Shown piece by piece: positions 1 to 6,645 of a stretch of DNA of 13,963 bases. The position numbers and the translations under genes were made by a program. The DNA lies in contig JARIBR010000300.1 of assembly GCA_029258695.1 (NCBI GenBank), positions 1-13,963 on the forward strand, in the 5' to 3' direction. Source of the stretch: Quadrisphaera sp. GTDB lineage: Bacteria > Actinomycetota > Actinomycetes > Actinomycetales > Quadrisphaeraceae. A model generated the notes under the pieces. The model had not been told where the DNA came from. It saw only the letters and a program-made list of their open reading frames with translations, and ran no database searches. The number at the start of each line of letters is the position of its first letter. The stretch's first letter is position 1.

Positions 1-331
1 CGGCGACGCGGACCATGAAGAACTCGTCGAGGTTGGACGTGAAGATGGCGAGGAACCGGGCGCGCTCCAGCAGGGGGAGGTTCTCGTCCTCGGCCAGCTC
101 GAGCACGCGCTCGTTGAACGCCAACCACGACAGCTCACGGTCGAGGAAGCGGTCCTCCGGCAGCGGGTCCGGTTCGGAGCGCTCGTCGTCGACGCCGCCG
201 TCCTCCGCTGGGCTCTCCGGCTCCAGGTGCTCCTCCAGGGCCTCCGCGACGGTGCGGGCAGATCGTGCGCTGGCGAAGCGGCCGTCCGGACCCCGGGTAC
301 GCATGCTCGTGTCCACCATGGTGGCAATCAT
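1..331 (-). CDS. ppk: Polyphosphate kinase 1, N-terminal part (runs off left edge)
   Basis: Polyphosphate kinase reversibly moves the terminal phosphate of ATP onto long-chain polyphosphate. Only about the first 110 residues are present. They contain the typical PPK1 N-domain sequence: [20 protein letters not shown], then [13 protein letters not shown] and [13 protein letters not shown]. An acidic, low-complexity N-terminal extension of about 55 residues ([27 protein letters not shown]) comes before the domain, as is common in actinobacterial PPK. I chose the ATG at 331 as the most upstream start with an AGG a few bases before it; in-frame ATGs at 319 and 304 are alternatives. It follows mshD on the same strand after a 48-bp gap and is probably co-transcribed with it. 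The catalytic histidines lie outside the window, so activity cannot be judged. Confidence 0.93.
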   Translation of the reverse strand, partial: MIATMVDTSMRTRGPDGRFASARSARTVAEALEEHLEPESPAEDGGVDDERSEPDPLPEDRFLDRELSWLAFNERVLELAEDENLPLLERARFLAIFTSNLDEFFMVRVA

Positions 332-379
332 GACAGCCTGGTTCAGCCTTCATCGCCGAGCGCGCCCGCGGCTCGCAGG

Positions 380-1378
380 TCACCAGGTGCGGCGGTAGGC
401 CACGTCGGCCGCGACCCGCGTGAACCCGAGCCGCTGGTACGTCCGCAGCGCGGCCGCGTTGTCCCCCTCGACGTAGAGCTCGACCCGCTCGATCCCGCGG
501 TCGGCGAGGTGGTGCAGGCCCGCGAGGACCACGGCGCGCCCCAGCCCGCGGCCCTGCTGCTCCGGGGCGACGGCGACGACGTAGACCTCCCCCGCTGCGC
601 TCACCGGGTCGGTGACCTTCGTCCAGTGCGAGGCCAGCAGGCGCCCGGGGTCGTCGGCGCCCTCGAGCAGCAGCAGGCCCGCGGCCTCGAACCACGGCTC
701 GCGCAGACGGGCGTCGAGGTCGCCGGAGTCCCAGGCCCCCTGCTCGGGGTGGTCGGCGAAGGCCGCGGCGTTCAGGGCCAGCCACGCGGCGTCGTCACGG
801 CCCGGCTCGAAGGCCCGCAGCGCCACCCCGTCGGGGAGCTCGAGCGGGGGCAGGGCGCCGGCGTCGCCCGTGCGCTCCATCCGCAGGAGCTCGCGCACCC
901 GGGCCATCCGGTGCCGCGCGGCCAGGGCGGCGGCGCCGGGGTGGTCCCCGTGGCTCCAGGCGTCCGCCTCGCCGCTCGTCCCGGCGCCCTGCTCGAGCGT
1001 GGCGCGGACGGCCTGCGCCAGGGCGGTCCCCACGCCGGAGCGCCGCAGCCCCGGCGCCACGAGGAGCTCGACGGTGGACCGGCCCTCGCTCGTGCGCACC
1101 TGCGCGTAACCGGCCGGAGGGCCCTGCGCGCCCGGGCCCTGCGCGCCCGGGCCCTGCGCGCCCGCTGGAGCGCCGGCGAGCAGGTGGGTCACCACGGCGG
1201 CGGAGGGCCCGCGCTCCTCCAGGGCCAGGCGGGCGTCCTCGGCGAGCGGCTCGCCGCCGTCAGCGGCGCGGGCTGCGCGCACCAGCGCGCGGACGCCGGT
1301 GGTCTCTTCGGCGGTCAGCGCGCTGGTCGAGCGGACGGGGTGCGGGGTCTGCGGGGTCTGCGGGGTCTGCGGGGACAT
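380..1378 (-). CDS. mshD: Mycothiol synthase (GNAT acetyltransferase)
   Basis: MshD acetylates Cys-GlcN-Ins with acetyl-CoA, the last step of mycothiol synthesis, in the cytosol. The 332-residue product has the family's tandem GNAT layout. The first domain has LLVAPGLRRSGVGTALAQAV at about residues 106-124. The second has VYVVAVAPEQQGRGLGRAVV at about 265-284, followed by LYVEGDNAAALRTYQRLGF, a classic GNAT acetyl-CoA site. The open frame extends upstream to 1522, but that stretch is Arg/Pro-rich and non-conserved. I chose the ATG at 1378 because a TACGGT box ends 7 nt before it, suggesting a leaderless mRNA. Two short in-frame tandem repeats are built in: PQT units at the N-terminus and GAQGP units at residues 73-87. 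The gene lies downstream of glnR and upstream of ppk; glnR-mshD adjacency is also known in Mycobacterium tuberculosis (Rv0818-Rv0819). Confidence 0.93.
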   Translation of the reverse strand: MSPQTPQTPQTPHPVRSTSALTAEETTGVRALVRAARAADGGEPLAEDARLALEERGPSAAVVTHLLAGAPAGAQGPGAQGPGAQGPPAGYAQVRTSEGRSTVELLVAPGLRRSGVGTALAQAVRATLEQGAGTSGEADAWSHGDHPGAAALAARHRMARVRELLRMERTGDAGALPPLELPDGVALRAFEPGRDDAAWLALNAAAFADHPEQGAWDSGDLDARLREPWFEAAGLLLLEGADDPGRLLASHWTKVTDPVSAAGEVYVVAVAPEQQGRGLGRAVVLAGLHHLADRGIERVELYVEGDNAAALRTYQRLGFTRVAADVAYRRTW

Positions 1379-1385
1379 CCGCGAC

Positions 1386-1391
1386 ACCGTA
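1386..1391 (-). promoter_or_regulatory. -10 box of a putative leaderless mshD promoter
   Basis: Read on the minus strand, TACGGT fits the actinobacterial TANNNT -10 consensus. Seven bases (GTCGCGG) separate it from the ATG at 1378, so transcription would begin at or next to the start codon, and there is no Shine-Dalgarno sequence. No clear -35 box is visible. Confidence 0.5.
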
Positions 1392-1430
1392 GGCGCCGGG
1401 TGGCGCAGGGCCCCGCGGCGGTGGCGGCGG

Positions 1431-1470
1431 CGGTGCCCGCGGCCGGGGACCGGTGCCCGCGGCCGGGGAC
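1431..1470. repeat. 20-bp perfect tandem duplication upstream of mshD
   Basis: The 20-bp unit CGGTGCCCGCGGCCGGGGAC occurs twice in direct succession (1431-1450 and 1451-1470), followed by a decayed partial third copy (TGGTGCCTG). It lies about 50-90 bp upstream of the proposed mshD start, in non-coding sequence. It may be a binding site array or a simple replication-slippage duplication. Confidence 0.85.
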
Positions 1471-1494
1471 TGGTGCCTGTGGCGGGCGATCGAC

Positions 1495-1575
1495 CAGGGA
1501 TCCTGCGTCCTCGCCGCGACACCCCGTCACCCGCGGCTCCGGGGCGGCGTGTCGGCCGAGGACGCAGGATCCCTG
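1495..1575. terminator. Large hairpin with perfect 19-bp inverted repeat between glnR and mshD
   Basis: The arm at 1495-1513 (CAGGGATCCTGCGTCCTCG) is the exact reverse complement of 1557-1575. A second inner stem pairs CGACAC at 1517-1522 with GTGTCG at 1549-1554, across a small internal loop. It lies downstream of the glnR stop and upstream of mshD, both on the minus strand, so a factor-assisted or U-tract-less actinobacterial terminator is the simplest reading. Such symmetry would work on both strands. No T-run follows. An intergenic palindromic repeat of unknown role is the alternative. Confidence 0.6.
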
Positions 1576-1657
1576 TCGCTGACCAGGTGGAGCACGCCCG
1601 GGGGGCCCGCTGGGTGAGGCCCGTCGTGCGCCGCCCGCAGGAGGGACGTCCGCCGGG

Positions 1658-2434
1658 TCAGGCCCGCCGGGCGCCGCTCGTCGAGGCGACGTCCGCAGGG
1701 GTCCGGCCGGCTCTGTCGGCTCTGTCGGCTCTGTTCGACTCGGCTGTTCCTGCTGGCTCCCGCTCGGGCGCCACGAAGCGGTAGCCGACGTTGCGCACCG
1801 TGCCGATCAGCTGCTCGTGCTCCGTGCCGAGCTTCGCGCGCAGGCGCCTCACGTGGACGTCGACGGTGCGGGCCCCGCCGAAGTAGTCGTAGCCCCACAC
1901 CTCCTGGAGGAGCTGCGCGCGGGTGAAGACGCGGCCCGGGTGCTGCGCCAGGTGCTTGAGCAGCTCGAACTCCTTGTAGGTCAGGTCGAGGCTGCGCTGG
2001 CCGGCCGTGGCGGTGTAGCCCATCTCGTCGATCACCAGGTCACCGGCGCGGACCTCGTCGCGGCGCTGCCCGCCGGCGGCCCGCGCCAGGCGCCCGACGG
2101 CGAGGCGGAGCCTCGCCTCCACCTCCGCGGGCCCCGCCGACTGCAGGAGCACGTCGTCCGCGCCCCAGTCCGCGCTCACCGCCGCGAGGCCGCCCTCGGT
2201 GAGCACCAGCAGCAGCGGAGCGTCCGTCCCGGTGGTGCGCACCAGCCTCGCCACGGACCGGGCCGCGGCGAGGTCCCCCGTCGCGTCGAGCAGCACCGCG
2301 TCGGCCCGCGGGGCGTCGACCAGGGCGCCGGGCGCGGCGGGCAGCACGCGGACGTGGTGGCCCAGCAGGCCGAGGGCGGGGAGCACCTGGTCGCCGGGCT
2401 CGAGGGTGTCGGTGAGCATCAGGAGCTGGGCCAC
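1658..2434 (-). CDS. glnR: GlnR-family transcriptional regulator (atypical OmpR-type response regulator)
   Basis: GlnR is the global regulator of nitrogen assimilation in actinobacteria, acting on genes such as glnA and amtB. The 258-residue product has an atypical receiver domain (about 1-118) with [20 protein letters not shown], the single conserved acidic site AVLLDATGD (Asp50 with the chosen start) and [22 protein letters not shown]-terminal winged helix (about 145-235) follows, with [54 protein letters not shown] and [10 protein letters not shown], closely matching GlnR. The GTG at 2434 gives the normal family length; an ATG at 2419 is possible but would remove conserved N-terminal residues. 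The frame stays open far upstream (to 3340) only as a shadow of the divergent gene. The C-terminal tail carries short RAD repeats from a 9-bp tandem repeat. Adjacency to mshD supports GlnR rather than MtrA or RegX. Confidence 0.9.
   Translation of the reverse strand: MAQLLMLTDTLEPGDQVLPALGLLGHHVRVLPAAPGALVDAPRADAVLLDATGDLAAARSVARLVRTTGTDAPLLLVLTEGGLAAVSADWGADDVLLQSAGPAEVEARLRLAVGRLARAAGGQRRDEVRAGDLVIDEMGYTATAGQRSLDLTYKEFELLKHLAQHPGRVFTRAQLLQEVWGYDYFGGARTVDVHVRRLRAKLGTEHEQLIGTVRNVGYRFVAPEREPAGTAESNRADRADRAGRTPADVASTSGARRA
1709..1735. repeat. 9-bp tandem repeat in the glnR 3' end
   Basis: The unit GGCTCTGTC is repeated three times in frame within the last part of glnR. Read on the minus strand it encodes RAD-RAD-RA in a non-conserved tail after the winged helix. 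Confidence 0.8.
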
Positions 2435-2573
2435 GGGCGGGCCTGCCTCTCGGGTGGGTGTCTGAGGGGGCGCCTGCGCCGGCTGCGGGCTCGAGCCGGA
2501 GCGTCGTCGTGCCTCCCTGCGCACCGTAGAGGAGGTGCAGGGCCCGAGACGGCGGCTCCGCCGGCCCCGCGAC

Positions 2574-3398
2574 GTGGTGGACACTGCGGTGGTGCCGCCT
2601 CTCGCCCCGTCCCGCCCGACCCGGGGCGCGGTCCTCGCCGGCGTCTCGTCGGTGGTGGCGGCGCTGCTCCTCGCCCTCGGGGTGGCCGGCGCCGAGCCAG
2701 GGGCGCTGCCGCGCAGCGGTGGGTGGCTCCTCGCGGCGGTCTCGCTGGTCCTCGTCGCCGCCGTGGCGTGGGGGTGGCCGACGCTGCTCGCGCTGCCGAG
2801 CCCGCGCGGCTCCAGCGGCGTCATCGCCGGGACGGGCCTGGTGACGGTGCTCGTCGTCGCGACCACGCCGGGGGGCGGCTCGCTGGAGCGGCTGCCGGTG
2901 GTCCTGGGGATCGCGGTCCTCGCCGCCTGCGTCCAGCAGCTGCTGCGTCGCGACGGGCGACCGCGCGTCGTCGACGCCCTGGGCGGGACGCTCATGGGGG
3001 CCGCCCTGGCCGCCTGCGCGTCGGCCTGGGTCACGCTCCCGTCGATGGACGCCGGCCCCGGCGTGGCCCTCGCCGCGCTGGTGGCCGCGGTCCTGGTGGC
3101 TCTGCTGCAGACGTCCACGAGCTGGGCCTGGCGCGGCGCGGGGTTCCTCGCGGTCCTCGGCGTCGCCGTCGTCGTCGACGCGTCGCGCCGCGGGTCGCCG
3201 GGCGGCGGGGGGCTCGGGCAGGGCATCGGTCTGGGCCCCACCGTGCTGGTGCAGGTCGTCGCCGTGCTGATCGCCCTCACCCTGGTGGCGCTCCTCGGGC
3301 AGTCCGCCACGGCCTGGCGCACCCGGACGCGCCTGGCCATGCTGGGTGCCTACCTGTCCCTGCTGGGGATCGGCGCCCACCTCGTCGCGCTGCTCTGA
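2574..3398 (+). CDS. Multi-pass membrane protein of unknown function
   Basis: I do not recognise a family. The product (about 274 residues) has roughly seven or eight hydrophobic segments, for example [102 protein letters not shown] and [19 protein letters not shown]. Short polar loops such as LRRDGRPR and TAWRTRTR separate them. Strong G/C third-position bias supports coding. The start is uncertain: GTG at 2574 or 2577 sits just before the conserved-looking start of the hydrophobic region, while a GAGGAGG at 2529-2535 lies too far upstream for them, and GTG at 2535 overlaps that sequence. The gene diverges from glnR across about 140 bp, so the two may share regulatory DNA; that is inference. 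Confidence 0.75.
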   Translation: MVDTAVVPPLAPSRPTRGAVLAGVSSVVAALLLALGVAGAEPGALPRSGGWLLAAVSLVLVAAVAWGWPTLLALPSPRGSSGVIAGTGLVTVLVVATTPGGGSLERLPVVLGIAVLAACVQQLLRRDGRPRVVDALGGTLMGAALAACASAWVTLPSMDAGPGVALAALVAAVLVALLQTSTSWAWRGAGFLAVLGVAVVVDASRRGSPGGGGLGQGIGLGPTVLVQVVAVLIALTLVALLGQSATAWRTRTRLAMLGAYLSLLGIGAHLVALL

Positions 3399-3408
3399 AG
3401 CCCCCGGG

Positions 3409-3428
3409 GGGTCCGGCTCGTCGGACCC
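3409..3428 (+). terminator. Hairpin after the membrane protein gene
   Basis: GGGTCCG at 3409-3415 pairs perfectly with CGGACCC at 3422-3428 around a 6-nt loop. It begins 10 bp after the stop codon of the upstream gene. There is no U-tract, which is usual for high-GC actinobacterial intrinsic terminators. Confidence 0.45.
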
Positions 3429-3467
3429 GTCCCGACCCGTCCCGACCCGTCCCGACCCGTCCCGACC
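3424..3467. repeat. 10-bp tandem repeat (about 4.4 copies)
   Basis: The unit GACCCGTCCC is repeated four times perfectly plus a partial copy, directly overlapping the right arm of the preceding hairpin. Scattered CGACCCGTCT-like words recur at about 3690-3735 inside the next gene. It lies in the 152-bp gap between two plus-strand genes. The 10-bp period is close to one helical turn. Confidence 0.9.
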
Positions 3468-3550
3468 TGGACGACCGGTGTCGCGGCGCTCGTCCGCGCC
3501 GGTCGGCGTGTCTCCCCGGGCTGGCCGCCGCCCGTGTGACGCTGCGGGAC

Positions 3551-4006
3551 GTGGACGTGCTGATCGTGCTGGTGGCTCTCACGGTCTTCGTGTGCGTGAG
3601 GACCGGGGCGCTCATCCGCTCCCGCCGGGCGACGAGCGGGCGCCGCGCCATCGTCGCCACCGTGCTCCCGCCCCGTCCTCCCCTCCCTCGCGCTGACCCG
3701 TCTCGACCCGCCACGCCACGGCACGACCCGTCTCGCGCCCCGGCGCCCGGTCGCTCTCACCCGCCGGCGCCCGTCGCGGACGCGGCGGACGACGGACCGG
3801 TCACCGCGCACGACGTGGTGCCCCGCGTCGCGCTGCCGACCCGCCGGTCGCTGCGCGACGCGGGGCCCAGCGGCGCGACCACCCAGCTCCTGCCCCCGCG
3901 CAGACCGAGGACGAGCGTCGCCACGAGCCCCGGCGCGTCGAGCCCGGCGGGTGGCTCACGGCGCCGGTCCTCCCTCGCCGACCGTCACAGCGCCGGGCGA
4001 CGCTGA
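3551..4006 (+). CDS. Small Pro/Arg-rich protein with one N-terminal membrane segment
   Basis: I do not recognise a family. From the GTG at 3551 the product is 151 residues. It opens with a hydrophobic stretch (VDVLIVLVALTVFVCVRTGA) followed by a basic IRSRRATSGRR, which would place the C-terminus in the cytoplasm. The rest is low-complexity and rich in Pro, Arg, Ser and Ala, with RVALPTRRSLRD and TTQLLPPRRPRT. Codon third positions are nearly all G or C, which favours a real gene over a shadow, and no better competing frame covers the region. No strong Shine-Dalgarno is visible. The frame stays open far upstream, so the start is uncertain. It is followed by ygfZ after 88 bp on the same strand. 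Confidence 0.5.
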   Translation: MDVLIVLVALTVFVCVRTGALIRSRRATSGRRAIVATVLPPRPPLPRADPSRPATPRHDPSRAPAPGRSHPPAPVADAADDGPVTAHDVVPRVALPTRRSLRDAGPSGATTQLLPPRRPRTSVATSPGASSPAGGSRRRSSLADRHSAGRR

Positions 4007-4094
4007 GCCGCTCCTCCGCACGCCACCTCGCGTCGTCGCGGGCCCGTGGTCGACGGCGGGGAAGTCCTACGAGCCCCTCGGCGCTGCAGCCAGC

Positions 4095-5186
4095 ATGGAC
4101 ACCGCTGCCCGCTGCACCAGCCCGCTGCTCTCGAGCGCCGGGGCCGTGCCCGCCGAGGGCGTGGACGCCGGGGTCGCCTGGCACTACGGCGACCCCGTCC
4201 GCGAGCAGCGTCAGCTCGAGCAGGGCCTGGCCGTCGTGGACCTCAGCCACCGGGGCGTCGTCACCGTCAGCGGCCCGGACCGCCTGAGCTGGCTGCACTC
4301 GCTCACGAGCCAGCAGCTCACGGGGCTGGCCCCGCGGACCTCCACCGAGACGCTGCTCCTGAGCCCCCAGGGCCGCATCGAGCACTCCGTGGCGGTGGTG
4401 GACGACGGGGAGACCACCCACCTGGTCGTCGAGGGCGCGCAGACGCAGGCCCTGACCACCTGGCTCGACTCGATGCGGTTCATGCTGCGGGTCGAGGTTG
4501 CCGACGCGACGGCGTCGTTCGCGGTGGTGGGTGAGGCCATCGACGCCGAGTCGGCCGAGGGGGAGCCGCTGGCGTGGGTCGACCCGTGGCCGCGCGTGGG
4601 GCAGGGGTCGGCCGGGTACTCGGTCGTCGGGCCGGACGAGCACCCGGGAGCCGCGCGACGCTGGCGCGAGGTGCTGGTGCCCCGCGAGCAGCTCGCCAGC
4701 CACGTCGCCGAGCGCCCGCTGGCCGGCACCTGGGCCAGCGAGGCGCTGCGCCTGGTGGCGTGGCGTCCGCGGTGGTCCCTCGAGGTCGACGACCGCACCG
4801 TGCCCCACGAGCTCGACTGGCTGCGGACCGCGGTGCACCTCGAGAAGGGCTGCTACCGGGGGCAGGAGACGGTGGCCAAGGTCCACAACCTCGGGCGACC
4901 GCCCCGCCGCCTCGTGCAGCTGCACCTGGACGGCACCGCGGTCGAGCTGCCCGGGCACGCCGCGCCCGTGATCGACGAGTCCAGCGGCCGCACCGTGGGG
5001 ACGGTCACCTCGGCGGCGCGCCACCACGAGGACGGGCCCGTGGCCCTGGCCCTGGTCCGCCGCTCGACCCCCACGGACGCACCGCTGCGTGCCGGCGGGG
5101 TGGCAGCCGCCCAGGAGGTCGTCGTCAGCCCCGACGCCGGGGCCACGCGGGGTCGGGTCGGCAAGATCGGCGTGGCTCGCCGCTGA
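4095..5186 (+). CDS. ygfZ: CAF17-like folate-binding protein YgfZ
   Basis: YgfZ binds tetrahydrofolate and helps assemble or repair iron-sulfur clusters in certain enzymes. The 363-residue product belongs to the GcvT-like/YgfZ family. The signature KGCYRGQE is present, with the conserved cysteine at about residue 253, followed by TVAKVHNLGRPPRRLVQLHL and the C-terminal beta-barrel region (GRTVGTVTSAARHHEDGPVA). The N-terminal fold is represented by VDLSHRGVVTVSGPDRLSWL and LTSQQLTGL, and SPQGRIEHSV matches the family. I chose the ATG at 4095; an upstream GTG (3951) would overlap the preceding gene and adds non-conserved sequence. No clear Shine-Dalgarno precedes it. In Mycobacterium a ygfZ-like gene (Rv0811c, from memory) also lies near a nitrobindin-like gene, glnR and mshD. 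Confidence 0.9.
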   Translation: MDTAARCTSPLLSSAGAVPAEGVDAGVAWHYGDPVREQRQLEQGLAVVDLSHRGVVTVSGPDRLSWLHSLTSQQLTGLAPRTSTETLLLSPQGRIEHSVAVVDDGETTHLVVEGAQTQALTTWLDSMRFMLRVEVADATASFAVVGEAIDAESAEGEPLAWVDPWPRVGQGSAGYSVVGPDEHPGAARRWREVLVPREQLASHVAERPLAGTWASEALRLVAWRPRWSLEVDDRTVPHELDWLRTAVHLEKGCYRGQETVAKVHNLGRPPRRLVQLHLDGTAVELPGHAAPVIDESSGRTVGTVTSAARHHEDGPVALALVRRSTPTDAPLRAGGVAAAQEVVVSPDAGATRGRVGKIGVARR

Positions 5187-5193
5187 CCGGCGC

Positions 5194-5218
5194 GGGTCCG
5201 CCCGGCGCTCGCGGGCCC
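5194..5218 (+). terminator. Terminator-like hairpin after ygfZ
   Basis: GGGTCCGC at 5194-5201 pairs with GCGGGCCC at 5211-5218 (eight pairs including one G-U) around a 9-nt loop, starting 7 bp after the ygfZ stop. The wobble pair makes it more stable in plus-strand RNA, so it most likely ends ygfZ transcription before the convergent gene. Confidence 0.45.
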
Positions 5219-5229
5219 CGGCTGAGCCC

Positions 5230-6507
5230 TCAGGATCCGGCGGCGCGCTCGGCAGCCAGCGCGGCGGCCCGCTCACCAGCCGGGGCGGTCGGCGCGGCGT
5301 CGGGTGCCGCGTCCGGCGCAGTGGCGCTCGGGGCGCCCGGGGCGTCCGGCTCGGCCCGGTGCTTCGGGGCGGCCCCGGGGCTCGGGGACACCGGATCGTC
5401 GGTGGGCCGTGGTGTCTCGCTCGGTCCTGAGGCCTCCGGGGTCGAGGACGCCGACGGCTCGGGAGGGCTGGACGGCTCGGCGGGCACCGACGGCAGCGGC
5501 GGAGCCGGTGGCACCACCGGCTCCGCCGGCAGGGACGGCTCCGGCGGTTGCGCCGGTCCCGGTGTCAGCGCGGGCTCGTCGGGCGCCGCGGGCTCGTCGG
5601 GCAGTGGGGGCCCCTCCGGCACCGCGGGCTCGTCCGGCACCGCGGGCAGCGGGGGCCCCGACGGCGCCACCGGCTCCGGTGGCTCGACGACCTCGGGCGG
5701 TACGGGCGTCGGGGGGGACCCCGGAGGGCCGGGTGCCAGGTCGCTCGTGCCGACGGCCGGTGCCGTCGGACCCGGTGCCGTCGGACCCGGTGCCGTCGCG
5801 CCCTGCGGGGTCGAGCGCCTCGGCGCGGCGGACGGCGCGGTGCGGTGCGCCAGCAGCCCCGGCGCCGACGCCTGGCTGTGCCAGGAGGACAGGGAAGCCA
5901 GGCCCGTGCGCAGCGCGACCGTGGGCTCCGGGGCGGACCGGGCGGTGCGAGCCGGCGCCACTGCGTCGAGGAGGCGGGGTCGGGCTGGTGGTTCGGCGGC
6001 CTGCGCGCGCTGCGCCTCCCGCGCGTCCGCCACCAGCACCCCGGCGCCCAGCCCGAGCGGGGTGGGGACGCGAGCCGGGTCCGTGCCAGCGGTGTCGTCC
6101 GCCGGGGCCGCGCCGTCGGCCGGCGGCGCATCACCGGTGACCAGCCGTCCGCCGAGCGCCGCGGCAGGCTCGAGGACCGCCGCGTGCACGCGACCGGCGA
6201 TGGCGCTCTCGGCCTGGTCCCCGTCGAGCGCGAGGACGTAGCCACCGCCGGCGCTGAGCAGCACCCCGGCGGCCGCGGACGCGGCCGTGAGCGTCCTCAG
6301 GTGCTCGCTGCCGTGGGCCCTGCGGGCCGCGACCCAGCCCCCGGCCGCCACCGCCGTCACGGCAGCTCCCGCGCTGAGCAGGGGTGCGGCTGCCATGGCC
6401 TCGGTGGACGGGGACGCCCAGGCGATCGCGGTCACGGCGACGGGGGCGGCCACGAGGGGCAACCCTGCGCGTCGGCGTGGTCGTGGGCATGCTGCGTGAC
6501 GGGCCAC
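5230..6507 (-). CDS. Membrane-anchored proline-rich protein of unknown function
   Basis: No family recognised. The product has about 425 residues. After a basic N-terminus (RHAACPRPRRRAG) come three hydrophobic segments: LPLVAAPVAVTAIAWA, AAPLLSAGAAVTAVAAGGWVAA and LTAASAAAGVLLSAGGGYVL. An Ala-rich region and a roughly 190-residue tail dominated by Pro, Glu, Ala and Ser follow, with repeats such as GPTAPGPTAP, PDEPAVPEGPPLPDEPAAP and PPLPSVPAEP. Such a tail could span the peptidoglycan or act as a flexible extracellular or intracellular linker; its side is not determined. I chose the GTG at 6507 because GAGGGG sits 7 nt upstream of it; a GTG at 6561 has no such support. It converges on ygfZ and diverges from the small gene at 6646. 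Confidence 0.7.
   Translation of the reverse strand: MARHAACPRPRRRAGLPLVAAPVAVTAIAWASPSTEAMAAAPLLSAGAAVTAVAAGGWVAARRAHGSEHLRTLTAASAAAGVLLSAGGGYVLALDGDQAESAIAGRVHAAVLEPAAALGGRLVTGDAPPADGAAPADDTAGTDPARVPTPLGLGAGVLVADAREAQRAQAAEPPARPRLLDAVAPARTARSAPEPTVALRTGLASLSSWHSQASAPGLLAHRTAPSAAPRRSTPQGATAPGPTAPGPTAPAVGTSDLAPGPPGSPPTPVPPEVVEPPEPVAPSGPPLPAVPDEPAVPEGPPLPDEPAAPDEPALTPGPAQPPEPSLPAEPVVPPAPPLPSVPAEPSSPPEPSASSTPEASGPSETPRPTDDPVSPSPGAAPKHRAEPDAPGAPSATAPDAAPDAAPTAPAGERAAALAAERAAGS
5759..5799. repeat. 15-bp tandem repeat inside the proline-rich gene
   Basis: The unit GGTGCCGTCGGACCC is repeated about 2.7 times in frame. On the minus strand it encodes the GPTAP-GPTAP motif, within a long low-complexity coding stretch. 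Confidence 0.75.
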
Positions 6508-6633
6508 CGGGCCACCCCTCAGATCGGACGAACGTGGTGCGAGAGCGACATCATGCCGCACAACGTCACAGAATGTACGACTTCAGGAACTGCAGGTGAC
6601 TGGTCGGTGTGGGCGATCGAGGCGGTGAACCGC

Positions 6634-6639
6634 TACCCT
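6634..6639 (+). promoter_or_regulatory. -10 box of a putative leaderless promoter for the 37-residue gene
   Basis: TACCCT fits TANNNT and is separated by 6 nt (GGCGCC) from the GTG at 6646, with no Shine-Dalgarno. It would drive the small gene and the nitrobindin-like gene behind it. No convincing -35 box. Confidence 0.45.
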
Positions 6640-6645
6640 GGCGCC

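Noticed and set aside
1121..1470. Clustered short repeats considered as a CRISPR array
   Set aside because: The units are contiguous with no spacers, and there are no cas genes.
1379..1522. Longer mshD with a start at 1522
   Set aside because: The extra 48 residues are Arg/Pro-rich, include the tandem duplication and hairpin edge, and would lie upstream of the TACGGT box.
2437..3340. Extension of glnR upstream to a start at 3340
   Set aside because: This part is antisense to the membrane protein gene, is Arg/Ser/Thr-rich and has no resemblance to a receiver domain; the GTG at 2434 gives the normal GlnR length.
1817..4006. A 729-residue plus-strand open frame across glnR and the membrane protein gene
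   Set aside because: Its first two thirds are antisense or out of frame to clearly recognised proteins and are Arg/Gly/Ala-rich as expected of a high-GC shadow. Only its last part (from 3551) has an independent coding signal.
6572..6577. TACATT on the minus strand as a -10 box for the proline-rich gene
   Set aside because: It fits TANNNT, but no -35 box is visible and the AT-richer stretch makes a chance match likely; not strong enough to list.
5302..6600. Plus-strand frames opposite the proline-rich gene, Gly/Ser-rich and resembling a cell-wall protein
   Set aside because: They are the complement of Pro/Ala/Glu codons; the minus strand has the Shine-Dalgarno, membrane helices and third-position bias.
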